This document shows positions 32,738-41,898 of a stretch of DNA of 64,000 bases, one piece after another. The stretch's first letter is position 1, and every line of letters begins with the position of its first letter. Made by a program: the position numbers and the translations under genes. Under the pieces are notes generated by a model. It made no database searches. It saw only the letters and a program-made list of their open reading frames with translations, and had not been told where the DNA came from. Source of the DNA: SURF-28 sp034521465 (GTDB lineage Bacteria > Bacteroidota > Ignavibacteria > Ignavibacteriales > Melioribacteraceae); the NCBI GenBank assembly GCA_034521465.1, contig JAXHMN010000016.1, forward strand, positions 1 through 64,000, in the 5' to 3' direction.

Positions 32738-34063
32738 ATGACTTCATTGATTATTCTTCTTATAGTGATAGTTGTTGTTATACTTGCTACGGCTCGTTAT
32801 CGAATTCATCCGTTTATTTCACTAATAATGGCATCCATTATAGTCGGCATTTTTGAAGGTTTAGCTGGATCTGAATTAATTACAGCAATAACTTATGGAT
32901 TCGGTAATACATTACAAAGCATAGGGATAATTATTGCTTTTGGAACTATAATCGGATCTTATCTTGAACATAGTGGCGGTGCAAAGACAATTGCTGAGAA
33001 TACTTTAAAGTACGTTGGAAAGAAAAAATCTGATTTTGCGATGAATATTACTGGTTTTATAGTGTCAATTCCGGTTTTTTGTGATTCCGGTTTTATTGTT
33101 CTCTCTTCACTGAATAAAGCAATAAGTAGGAAAAGCGGTGTTCCGTTAGCAGCACTTTCTATTGCGCTTGCAACAGGGTTGTATGCCACTCATGTATTTG
33201 TTCCACCAACACCTGGCCCGTTAGCGGCAGCAGCGGCTCTAGAAGCGGACTTGGGGTTAGTACTATTTTTGGGTTTGATGGTTGCAATCCCCGTTTCTAT
33301 TACTGGATATTTATTTGGTAAGTATGGTAGTAAAAAAATGATAATTAATTCAATTTCTGAAGATCATTTGGTAAAAGTAGAAAATAAAAAACCAAATTTC
33401 TTTGACTCGATGCTTCCAATTATTCTTCCCATAATTTTGATAGGCTTAAAAGCTTTTTCTCAATATCCGACAAAACCACTTGGATCAGGTTCCTTTGCTG
33501 ATATATTGACTTTTATTGGTGATCCAATTATAGCACTATTGATAGGTGTTTTTTTGGCGTTTAGATTAAAAAAAAATTACAACAGCAAACAAGAAAAATC
33601 AGATTGGTTAACCGATGGATTAAAAAGTGCTGGAATAATCATCCTAATTACAGGTGCGGGAGGAGCATTCGGAAATGTCTTAAGAACAAGTAACATCGGG
33701 GATATAATCGGCAATATTTTTATTAACTATGATATTGGATTGTTGCTTCCCTTTATTATAGCAGCAGTTCTTAAGTCTGCTCAAGGTTCATCAACCGTTT
33801 CTATTATAACAACTGCAGCAATTATCTCCCCAATGCTTAATCCATTGGGGTTGGATTCTGAAATAGCAAAAGCTTTAACCGTGTTAGCAATTGGATCTGG
33901 TGCAATGACTGTTTCTCACATTAATGATAGCTATTTTTGGGTTGTAACACAATTTTCAGGCTTAACTGTTTCGCAATCTCTGAAAGGATTTACACTCGCA
34001 ACATTATTACAAGGCTTTATCGGAATATTGGTGACGCTAATTATCTCATATATCATTAAATGA
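32738..34063 (+). CDS. GntP-family gluconate/acid-sugar permease
   Basis: A 441-residue inner-membrane H+ symporter with about 12 hydrophobic helices and intact frame. It shows the GntP-type signature VPPTPGPLAAAAALEADLG and LKSAQGSSTVSIITTAAIISP in the C-terminal half, and ISIPVFCDSGFIVLSS-like text in the first half. Such permeases import gluconate and related aldonic acids. It is the third type of sugar-acid importer in this window (with the SSS symporter and EamA protein), and its closeness to the enolase-type dehydratase and ALDH suggests it feeds them. It is followed by a noncoding stretch holding a terminator. Confidence 0.92.
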   Translation: MTSLIILLIVIVVVILATARYRIHPFISLIMASIIVGIFEGLAGSELITAITYGFGNTLQSIGIIIAFGTIIGSYLEHSGGAKTIAENTLKYVGKKKSDFAMNITGFIVSIPVFCDSGFIVLSSLNKAISRKSGVPLAALSIALATGLYATHVFVPPTPGPLAAAAALEADLGLVLFLGLMVAIPVSITGYLFGKYGSKKMIINSISEDHLVKVENKKPNFFDSMLPIILPIILIGLKAFSQYPTKPLGSGSFADILTFIGDPIIALLIGVFLAFRLKKNYNSKQEKSDWLTDGLKSAGIIILITGAGGAFGNVLRTSNIGDIIGNIFINYDIGLLLPFIIAAVLKSAQGSSTVSIITTAAIISPMLNPLGLDSEIAKALTVLAIGSGAMTVSHINDSYFWVVTQFSGLTVSQSLKGFTLATLLQGFIGILVTLIISYIIK

Positions 34064-34598
34064 AATTTTCCATTAGATGGCCACTCAATTCTCAACTAAG
34101 AAGTTTGGAATTAACTTTGTCAAAATCCACCGACTCACGTGTAACCGGCATGCTCGATTTTAAATACTTACATTAAATAGCAGTCGATTTTATCATCGTT
34201 TTTAAGTTCTAAAGATAAGTCATTTTTTAGTCACTGTTTTCAAAAATGCGTCGAAAATAAGCTAAAAACTAAAGTATTTGGAAGTTGCGAGCGCTCCCTG
34301 ACTCTCCGCATTAAAAAAGTCCGAATCACAGCTACGTTTTCGGACTTTTTTGTTTAAAAATTTACCGGTCATTTTTTGGTCAGCTTGGTTCTGAAATGTT
34401 TTGTTTTAGCTCGAAATTCCAACTTTTGGGGAAGCGCGGGGCATCCTTCCATTCTATTTGTAGAAAAAATATTGTTGATTTTTTCAAGTTTATTTTAAGT
34501 AAAATAAGTATATTTCGCTTAGTATGTTGGTATATAACTAAAATTCACCATTTGTAAGAATTTTTCACCTAAACAATTATAAACATATTTCACCTTAG
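34064..34598. other. Noncoding stretch with terminator and tRNA-like scar
   Basis: No gene is supported across these 535 bases. Contents: AT-rich unassigned sequence to about 34280; a block 34281-34310 ending CTCCCTGACTCTCCGCA that resembles the 3' end of a serine tRNA; a strong bidirectional hairpin at 34313-34351; then AT-rich sequence with short TATTTCAC repeats before the Fic gene. No matching 5' tRNA half was found. Confidence 0.6.
34313..34351. terminator. Intrinsic terminator, bidirectional
   Basis: Perfect 12-bp stem AAAAAAGTCCGA / TCGGACTTTTTT with a 15-nt loop; the A-run and T-run on either side allow termination on both strands. It lies 250 bp after the GntP permease and immediately after the tRNA-like sequence. 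Confidence 0.75.
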
Positions 34599-34627
34599 AT
34601 GATAAATAATAAGCATATTTCACGAAG
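34506..34627 (+). repeat. Short direct repeats upstream of and into the Fic gene
   Basis: Related units AAGTATATTTCGCTTAG (34506-34522), AAACATATTTCACCTTAG (34581-34598) and AAGCATATTTCACGAAG (34611-34627), plus a shorter TTTTTCACCT at 34561-34570. The third unit lies inside the first codons of the Fic gene. They could be operator sites for autoregulation; spacing is irregular, about 75 and 30 bp, so this is tentative. Confidence 0.4.
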
Positions 34628-36137
34628 AATAATTGTTTTTCACGAAAGAATAGCTCCCGAAGAAGGAACATTAGTTGGCTATGGAGCAATTATTGATTCG
34701 TATAATTCAAAAGTTCCAATTCCAGAGACTCTAACAATAATAAGTGATAAAAAAAAGCAATATAAAAGTGAAAACTGGCAGGTACTAACATCGCGCCATT
34801 TACCCGAGGATACGCTGTATAAGCAATTAGTATTTGCACTGAAATATGAGGGTGTGAATTTGCTGATTCTTAAAAAGCTATTTGAAGCCCTCAAAAAAAC
34901 TGAAGCAAAAGATCTTTTTCAAATAGAACCTTTAAGCAAATACAGCAGAAAATTATGGTTTTTATACGAGTGGTTGTTGAGCAGCAGGTTGGAAATTGAT
35001 GACCTCAAAAAAGGTAATTATGTATTACTAGTAGATGAACAAAAGCAATATGCAATTTCAGAAGGAGAGAAATCAAACAGACACAGAATAATAAATAACC
35101 TTCCCGGCACTAGAGACTTTTGCCCGATGATAACCAAAACAGATAAATTGGAAAATTTTATATCATCGGACTTGATTAGTGAAAAAAATAATTACTTAAC
35201 GGGAATAAAAAAAGATATTCTTCTTAGAGCATCAGCATTTCTACTACTGAAGGATTCGAAGGCATCATTTAATATTGAAGGCGAAACACCGCTAAATAAT
35301 AGAGCATTGCGTTGGGGAAGAGCAATTGGTCAAGCAGGAAAAAGAAATTTGACTCAAGATGAATTGCTTCGACTACAACAAATTGTAATTGAGAGTGACC
35401 GCTTTGTAAATATGGGCTTTAGGAAAGAAGGCGGCTTTGTCGGAGAACATGATAGAGTAACTCTACAACCAATACCGGAACATATTTCGGCTCGACATGA
35501 GAATTTAGAAATTTTGCTGGATGGTCTTATTTCAACACATAATCTTCTTCTAAAAGATGATCTAAATGCTGTTATAGCTGCTGCAATAATATCATTCGGA
35601 TTTGTATTCATTCATCCTTTTGAAGATGGTAATGGTAGAATTCATAGGTACTTGATTCATCACATATTAGCTAAGAAGGGGTTTACCCAACAAGGTATTA
35701 TATTTCCCGTATCTGCATCAATTCTTAATCATATTGAAAGTTATAGAGAGGTGCTCGAGTCGTTCTCACAGCCCTTATTAGAATTAATCGAATGGGAAGT
35801 GACAGATAAAAATAACATTAAGGTGATGAACGAGACAATAGATTATTACCGGTATTTTGATGCTACCAAACAAGCTGAATTTTTATTTGAATGCGTTCAG
35901 GATACTGTAAAAAATATAATTCCGAAGGAAGTTCAGTATCTCATTAACTATGATTTATTTAAGCAAGCCTTAGATGATGAATTTGAAATGCCTGATAAAA
36001 CAGTGGCTCTCTTAATCGGGTTTTTAGAACAAAACGAAGGTAAGTTTTCTAAGAGGGCAAGGGAAAAAGAATTTGCTCAATTAACTGATGAAGAAGTTTC
36101 TGAAATTGAAAATACTTACAAAAATATATTTACATAA
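34599..36137 (+). CDS. Fic-family protein AMPylator with inhibitory motif
   Basis: A 512-residue Fic protein, probably transferring AMP to a target protein. The catalytic motif HPFEDGNGRIHR sits near residues 345-356 with the His as base. Upstream, SFNIEGE (about 226-232) matches the autoinhibitory (S/T)xxxE(G/N) motif, whose Glu blocks productive ATP binding, so this is the intramolecular-inhibited (class II) layout. N-terminal text (GTLVGYGAIIDSYNSKVPIP) and RWGRAIGQAGKRNLTQDELL are typical of a widespread standalone Fic family. The ATG at 34599 is used, although the ribosome site is weak. No antitoxin-like small gene is seen beside it. The intact frame and the flanking scar suggest it may have been acquired separately. 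Confidence 0.88.
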   Translation: MINNKHISRRIIVFHERIAPEEGTLVGYGAIIDSYNSKVPIPETLTIISDKKKQYKSENWQVLTSRHLPEDTLYKQLVFALKYEGVNLLILKKLFEALKKTEAKDLFQIEPLSKYSRKLWFLYEWLLSSRLEIDDLKKGNYVLLVDEQKQYAISEGEKSNRHRIINNLPGTRDFCPMITKTDKLENFISSDLISEKNNYLTGIKKDILLRASAFLLLKDSKASFNIEGETPLNNRALRWGRAIGQAGKRNLTQDELLRLQQIVIESDRFVNMGFRKEGGFVGEHDRVTLQPIPEHISARHENLEILLDGLISTHNLLLKDDLNAVIAAAIISFGFVFIHPFEDGNGRIHRYLIHHILAKKGFTQQGIIFPVSASILNHIESYREVLESFSQPLLELIEWEVTDKNNIKVMNETIDYYRYFDATKQAEFLFECVQDTVKNIIPKEVQYLINYDLFKQALDDEFEMPDKTVALLIGFLEQNEGKFSKRAREKEFAQLTDEEVSEIENTYKNIFT

Positions 36138-36177
36138 AAAAAATCTTTATTAACAGTCACTTTATAGCCTTTTAAAA

Positions 36178-36242
36178 TTTGCGAAGTTGATATATAGGTT
36201 AGGCTTCGGCAAGTATGCAGAGACGAAAGTCTTCTTCGCAAA
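36178..36242. other. Inverted repeat with inner tetraloop hairpins in convergent gap
   Basis: Outer arms TTTGCGAAG (36178-36186) and CTTCGCAAA (36234-36242) are perfect over 9 bp. Between them lie a possible UUCG-loop hairpin (GC-TTCG-GC near 36203-36210) and AGAC-GAAA-GTCT (36221-36232) with a GAAA loop. This lies between the convergent Fic and amidohydrolase genes, so it could be a terminator or a small structured RNA; no poly-T is seen. Structure is read by eye only. Confidence 0.4.
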
Positions 36243-36335
36243 CATCATTGTTTTTTGATAACGAAAGAATTTGAGTTTGGTTTATTTATAATAAAATTAT
36301 TACTTTTAGTTATTCTCAATTAACATTTACACAAA

Positions 36336-37419
36336 TTATTTTACGGACATAGCCTTTAGTTTTCTATATAAGGATTCTGCATTCTCATGATATAATTTTT
36401 TCAGAACTTCGTCACTTAAACCGAGCCCGTACAAAGGCCAGTGATAATCGAATAAGTCTATTTCATAGAAATGCTCGTCAAACGATTCAAGTATTCTAAA
36501 AGTTACTTCGTACATACTTTTTTCAAAACCCATATCTGTGCCGTAAAGCAATCTGTCCTGGTACTTTTCAAAGAAGGCTTTTGTGTAGCGTGGCACATGG
36601 TGACTGCTCCGCATACCTTGCACTTATATCCGCGTATAGATTTGGATACTTATCGAAAAGCCTGCCGAGTTTTGCTAGGTTGGTATTTTGGTTTGCGAGA
36701 TGGCAAGCAATAAAAGTTGTATTGGGATTTTTTGCGACAGTGTTTTCTAATGTCTGCAAAACCTCATCAAGATCTAATACCTCTTGATTATCCAGTCTCC
36801 AACTGTAAGCATTCATTAAGCCGTCATTGGTAGAGTCCATTGTTTCATAAAACCATTGTGGCTCGCCGACGTGAATATTTATAGGCATACCGAGTTCGGC
36901 ACATTTTTCTAACAAGGGGTTCATCCTATCATCATCAACGTGCATACCGTATGCCTCCGGCTTACAGTAGAAAAGTCCTTTCCCTTTATCGCCCAATTCA
37001 CCAATTCCTTTGGCACCCATTTCAAAACACCGTTCTAATTCTTTTATAGCTTCAGGACCGAAACCGGGCTCATCATAACCTGTGTAATCAAATCCGCACC
37101 AAAGCTCAAACCTATCGGGATATTTACCGTAGAAAGCAATGAGTGAATCAAACTTTTCTCCGTATGCATATGAGAGCACAACTGTTTTTTCTATTCCTGC
37201 TTCATCCATATTCTTCACCCATAAATCGAGTTCTTCTTTTGAAGTAACATAAGCGTGCGAGTGCATATCGATTACAGGAAACTTTGCTTTCTCAATTTTG
37301 GATTCGGGAACATTATAAATATTTTGTGGACGAAAATCATCTAATAATAGTTCCTCAGGATTTGTTTGAGCAAACAAACTAACCGAAAGGATGAAAAACA
37401 ATATTTTGAAAACTTTCAT
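36336..37419 (-). CDS. Exported amidohydrolase-2 family protein, one frameshift
   Basis: Metal-dependent hydrolase or decarboxylase of the amidohydrolase superfamily (PF04909-like). The start MKVFKILFFILSVSLFAQ at 37419 gives a signal peptide; the in-frame Met at 37464 would add 15 residues before the signal and lies inside the regulator's end, so is rejected. Motifs: HxH in VIDMHSHAYV, NIHVGE, IACHLANQN and the final Asp in LLYGTDMGFEKS. The frame changes near 36600 to join the last 90 residues. About 360 residues. Similar proteins in glycan loci hydrolyse lactones of acid sugars, which would suit the window, but this is inference. Transcribed with the DeoR regulator. Confidence 0.82.
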
Positions 37420-37432
37420 AGTAACTCCGGTA

Positions 37433-38234
37433 TTAATTGGCGATAATAACATTGACACCTGCATTTTGTAAATTCTTTAATTCTTCTTCGGGAATTTTGG
37501 AATCTGTAATAACCGTATCTATTCTATCCATAGCTGCAATGTGAGCAAAGCTCCTTCGTAAAAATTTACTTGAGTCGGTAATAACAATAACTTCTTTTGA
37601 GATTTCTATCATTAGTTTATTTAAGTGTGCTTCTTCAATGTTGGGTGTTGTGATTCCGTAATGTGAGTCGATACCATCGACTCCTATAAACAATTTATCA
37701 CAGAAATAATTTTTCAAACTTGTTTCGGCAATAGGACCAATTAATGATAAGGATTTAATGACGAAGAAGTCCGCCGAGCATAATTATCTTGGTATCTTCG
37801 TCGTTTACAAATTGTCCCGCTATATTAAGCGCGTTGGTAATTATTGTGAGATTTTTAACATTCTTTAATTCTTTGGTAAGTTCTTGTGTTGTTGTGCCGG
37901 AATCTAAAATAATAGTATCGTTTTCGTTTATTAGTTGTGCAGCCGCCTTTCCGATGGCTTGTTTTTCTTTAAGATACCGTTTTGCTTTTTCGTTAAGCTG
38001 ATAATCAATTGCAACACGCTGGGTTCTCATTCCTCCACCGCGGGTTCTAACAAGCAAGCCTTTTTCTTCAAGTTGAGCGAGGTCGTTTCTAATTGTTACT
38101 TCGCTTACTCCAAACTTCGCACTTAAATTTATTACTTTAACGTGACCATCCTTTTCAAGAAGATCAATTATTTTGACTCTCCTTTCGAGAGTAAAATCCT
38201 TTTCTTCCGGGTTATCGTTTTGTTTTCCACTCAT
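37433..38234 (-). CDS. DeoR-family transcriptional regulator (AgaR-like), one frameshift
   Basis: DNA-binding repressor of about 265 residues. The N-terminal helix-turn-helix reads LERRVKIIDLLEKDGHVKVI followed by LSAKFGVSEVTIRNDLAQLE and the DeoR winged tail GLLVRTRGGGM. The C-terminal sugar-phosphate-sensing domain shows DTIILDSGTTTQEL, NLTIITNALNI, IMLGGLLR, then, after a frame change near 37745, DKLFIGVDGI and VIVITDSSKFLR. It is divergent from the tagatose operon, as agaR-type regulators often are. The effector is probably a phosphorylated sugar or aminosugar such as GalN-6-P or tagatose-6-P. The candidate operator lies in the 234-bp gap. Confidence 0.9.
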
Positions 38235-38349
38235 TGTTATAACCTACTTCAAAGGTTTTCGAAAGTTATTATTAAGAAAAAACAAGTATATAAACAAAAT
38301 ATTAGTTATAACTTAAGATATTTTACTAAAACTTGCAATGTATCTTTCA

Positions 38350-38390
38350 AACCCTTTCAAAAATATTAATAAAAAATATTTCGAAAGGTT
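38350..38390. promoter_or_regulatory. Candidate DeoR-type operator (inverted repeat)
   Basis: Near-palindrome between the divergent regulator and agaS: left arm AACCCTTTCAAAAATATT (38350-38367), right arm AATATTTCGAAAGGTT (38375-38390), which mirror each other apart from two bases. The core TTTCGAAAG also occurs alone at 38257-38265, 24 bp upstream of the regulator start on its strand. TTTC-type repeats are what is known of AgaR/DeoR operators. Lying just upstream of the agaS -35 box, it would suit repression of both directions. Confidence 0.55.
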
Positions 38391-38400
38391 AAAAAAGTTC

Positions 38401-38429
38401 TTGACAAGGAAATGCAATATATATATCTT
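38401..38429 (+). promoter_or_regulatory. Probable promoter of the tagatose operon
   Basis: A consensus TTGACA at 38401-38406 is followed after 17 bases by TATCTT (38424-38429), about 40 bp before the agaS start. A shifted reading, TATATCTTG, also resembles the Bacteroidota -7 element, so either sigma pattern is possible. Confidence 0.55.
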
Positions 38430-38468
38430 GAAAACAAAAGATTACAAAACTAATTTCAATAGGTTATC

Positions 38469-39662
38469 GTGGAAAGTGAATCATTTTTAACCGAAGATTT
38501 TGAAGAATTGGAAAAAAAGGCGCCTCATTTACAGCAAAGGAACTCTTCGGACAGCCAACTTTATGGGCTCAGTTATGGGAAACTACTCGAAAACAATTGG
38601 GTGATATAAAGTCATTTTTGAACTCAGCATACCAAGAAAAAGATCTTCGAATTATTTTAACAGGAGCAGGTACTTCAGCATTTATCGGGGATGTATTGGA
38701 AGGCGTTTTTCAGAAAAGAATAAAAACCTTTACTAGAGCCGTTGCATCAACGGACTTAATAACAGATCCCGAATTATATTTCTCTAAAGACAAACCTACA
38801 TTACTCATTTCTTTTGCGCGTTCGGCGATAGCCCTGAAAGTGCTACGGCGGTAGAGTTGGCTAACAAATTATCCCAAAAGGCATTTCACATGTTAATAAC
38901 ATGTAATTCTCAAAGCCGTCTTGTTGATGCGGCTAATGAGAGTGAAAACTTTACATATCTTATGCCGGAAGCTGCTAATGATCAAAGTTTGGCAATGACG
39001 GGTAGTTTTACATCAATGCTTTTGGCAGGAATACTTATTGCTCATATAAATGAGTTAAATGAAATTGAAAAAGAAATTGAAGAACTGATTAAGTATGGAA
39101 AAAGAGTATTAAAGATATACGCTGAGGAACTCAATACAATTGCAAAATTAGAGTTTTAATAGAACTGTATTTCTTGGTTCGGGGTTGATGCGAGGTATAG
39201 CGTGCGAATCACATCTAAAATTACAGGAATTGACTGACGGTAAGGTTATCTGTAAACATGATACTTTTTTGGGTTTTAAGACACGGACCGAAAGCTGTGA
39301 TAGATGAAAAAACTCTTTTAGTCTATATTCTGTCAAATAATGAATATGTCAATAAGTATGAAATAGATTTAATCAACGATGCAAAGAGCGGAAGAAAAAG
39401 TATTTACTCGTTGGGAATAATGGAAAATCAAATTAATGGAATTGAACTCGATAAAAGAATTGTTCTTTCTGAAAGTCACTCTAAAATAAGCGAAGAACTA
39501 TTGGCTGTAGTTTCGGTTTTACCTGCCCAACTGATTGGGTATTATAAATCTCTTAATCTCGGATTAAAGCCAGATAGACCTTCAGACAGCGGTATGATTC
39601 ATCGAGTGGTGCAAGGAGTTAAAATTTATCCATATCCCGTCAATGGCAAAGATGATAAATGA
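38469..39662 (+). CDS. agaS: AgaS-type sugar isomerase/deaminase (SIS domains), frame-broken
   Basis: Converts galactosamine-6-phosphate to tagatose-6-phosphate plus ammonia, or isomerises a related ketose/aldose phosphate. About 395 residues, two SIS domains. First: RIILTGAGTSAFIGDVLEG and RAVASTDLITDPELYF, LLISFARSGDSPESATAVE after repair. Second: TVFLGSGLMRGIACESHLKL, ELTDGKV, FRHGPKAVIDEKTL and a tail DSGMIHRVVQGVKIYPY typical of the family. The GTG at 38469 is the only suitable start; frame changes fall near 38520, 38830, 39160 and 39270. Stop overlaps the kbaZ start (ATGA, 39659-39662). The set of agaS, kbaZ, kbaY and PfkB kinase fixes the pathway. Confidence 0.88.
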
Positions 39663-40979
39663 CGATTACTGAGAACAAAATATTATCTATAGTTAAAGAA
39701 CATAAGAAAGGAAATAGTATAGGAATTCCTTCAATTTGTTCTGCTAACGATTATGTAATAAAAGCAGCATTAAGATTTGCTGCAGAAAAAGAATACTTCT
39801 GTTTTAATTGAATCAACTTCCAACCAGGTAGATCAGTTTGGTGGTTATACAGGTTTAACACCGGAAGATTTTAAGAATAATGTATTCCAGCTTGCCCGCA
39901 AAATGAATTTCCCATCCGAAAATATAATTTTGGGCGGCGATCATCTAGGACCTAATGTTTGGCAAAATGAAAATTCCGAAAGCGCTCTAAAAAAAGCCGA
40001 AGATCAAATAGCTGCTTATATAAAAGCCGGTTATACAAAAATTCATCTTGATACAAGTATGAAATGTGCAGATGACGGTAACTTAGATGAGCCTTTGGAA
40101 ACCGAAGTTGTTGCCGAACGAGCAGTGAGACTTTGTAAAGTTGCTGAAAAAACGTTTCAAGAAAATAACAACGGTGAACAACCTGTCTATATTATAGGCA
40201 GCGATGTTCCACCTCCGGGCGGAGCAAAAAGTAGGGCATAACCAAAATTAGTATAACAACACCGGAAGAAGTTCAAAAAACTATTGAGCTTACAAAAGAA
40301 AAATTTGAGCGAGAGGGTTTACAAGAGGCTTGGCAAAGAGTAATTGCCGTAGTTGTTCAACCAGGTGTTGAATTTGGCGATGAAGAAGTTTTTGAATATG
40401 AACAAGGAAAAGCCTTAAAGCTTATTAATAAAATTAAAGAATTTGATAACATAGCATACGAAGCTCATCTCACCGATTACCAATTAAAAAAAGATTTAAG
40501 ACAAATGGTAAAGGATCATTTTGCGATACTTAAAGTCGGTCCTTGGCTTACACACGCTATGCGCGAAGCGATTTTCTTGCTTGCTATAATTGAAGAAGAA
40601 CTGTTGGCAAAGAAAAAGGAATTTGTAATCTCTGAAATCCGTATTCAAACTTTAGATGCAACAATGATTGATTCTCCTGAAGTATTGGCAAAATTATTAT
40701 AAAGGAAATGAGCAGGATATTTACCTCGCGAGAAAATATAGTTACAGCGACAGAATAAGGTACTATTGGACAAATGAAAATGTTAAGAGATCTTTACAAG
40801 TATTAATTGAGAATCTTAGTAAAATTAGAATAACCGGATACGTTATTGAGCAACTATATGCCCGAAGAATATGAAGCAATTAGACTCGGCTATATAACAA
40901 ACGATCCTGAAGAAATTATATAGAAGAATAAAAAAAGGTACTCGAAATTTATCACTACGCTACAAACGGAGAAGTTTAA
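39659..40979 (+). CDS. kbaZ: KbaZ/GatZ-type tagatose-bisphosphate aldolase subunit, frame-broken
   Basis: Non-catalytic or stabilising partner of tagatose-1,6-bisphosphate aldolase, about 435 residues. Text: GNSIGIPSICSANDYVIKAA, TSNQVDQFGGYTGLTPEDF, ENIILGGDHLGPNVWQNE, KIHLDTSMKCADD, YIIGSDVPPPGGA, QPGVEFGDEEVF, VGPWLTHAMREAIFLLA, and after a last frame change SPKYWQNYYKGNEQDIYLAR to a tail ending HYATNGEV. Frame changes are near 39790, 40240, 40670 and 40830-40920. The start overlaps the agaS stop (ATGA) and the end overlaps the next ATG (TAATG at 40977-40981), so the genes are coupled. The aldolase catalytic partner is kbaY at 42849. Confidence 0.88.
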
Positions 40980-41898
40980 TGAAATTTAGACCTTGGTTGA
41001 TTTACGCAGTTATTACAACCGTCTTTTGGGGTGTATGGGGTGCGTTGATTGAACTTCCTGAAAAGGCTGGCTTCCCGGCTACATTGGGTATTCGGTTTGG
41101 GCTCTCACAATGATTCCACCTGCATTGGTCTGCTCTTAAAATTATTAATTGGAAATTAGAACACGATAAGAAATCTATCTTCCTCGGATGCCTAATAGGA
41201 TTTACCGGTGCGGGCGGACAGTTAGTTTTATTCCAAGCTCTTAGAACAGGACCGGCTTACTTGGTATTTCCATTTATCTCATTATCCCCTGTAATTACAA
41301 TTTTGCTGTCATATTTCTTTTTGAAAAAGAAAGAGCTTCCAGAAGAGGATGGTTTGGAATTGCTCTTGCTCTAATTGCAATTCCGTTATTGTCTTATCAA
41401 TCGCCGTCAAACGGAGATTCAGTGGGATACTTATGGATTATACTTTCTCTATTAGTTTTCCTTGCCTGGGGAGTTCAGGCTTATATTATGCGTTTCGCAA
41501 ATCAAACTATGAAAGCCGAAAGTATTTTCTTCTACATGATGGCAACTGCTATAATTTTAATCCCTTTCGCGGTTGCTATGACTGATTTTTCACAGGAAAT
41601 AAATTGGGGATTTAAAGGCCCTTATTTAACCGCAATAATACAAATATTAAATGCAGTAGGTGCCTTAATGATTGTTTATGCTTTCAGATATGGTAAAGCG
41701 ATTGTCGTTAGTCCGCTAACAAATGCCGTTGCCCCTGTAATAACAATTATAATATCATTATCGATTTATCAAGTTATACCTCATCCAGTAATTATCACTG
41801 GCATGTTCTTGGCGCTCGTTTCTATTTTCCTTTTGGCTATGGACGATAGCGGTGAAGAACCCGCAACAGAAATGCAAACTGAAAGAGTAGTCAAATGA
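40979..41898 (+). CDS. EamA/DMT-family permease, frame-broken
   Basis: An inner-membrane protein of about 305 residues with ten hydrophobic helices in two EamA halves. Opening: MKFRPWLIYAVITTVFWGVW with the EamA-type start, GFTGAGGQLVLFQALRTGPA, PFISLSPVITILLSYFFLKK (first half) and DYTF-free second-half text LLVFLAWGVQAYIMRFANQ, VVSPLTNAVAPVITIIISLS. Frame changes are near 41100 and 41350. Such a transporter inside the tagatose operon probably exports or imports its sugar; there is no PTS component in the operon. The start TAATG and the end ATGA overlaps with neighbours (40979, 41895) show the operon is tightly coupled. Confidence 0.82.

Noticed and set aside
34120..34200. Degenerate C-terminus of a tyrosine recombinase (DSRVTGMLDFKYLH)
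   Set aside because: The similarity to integrase ends is too short, and the catalytic Tyr context is absent.
34281..34310. A full serine tRNA gene
   Set aside because: Only a 3'-like end is present; no D-arm, anticodon arm or matching 5' acceptor sequence is upstream.
34599..36137. Toxin-antitoxin operon around Fic
   Set aside because: No small antitoxin gene is next to it, and the inhibitory motif is in the same protein.
36198..36204. GTTAGGC, which matches the integron attC core GTTRRRY
   Set aside because: No inverse core (RYYYAAC) is found at the needed distance upstream, and there is no integrase gene; one 7-base match is expected by chance.
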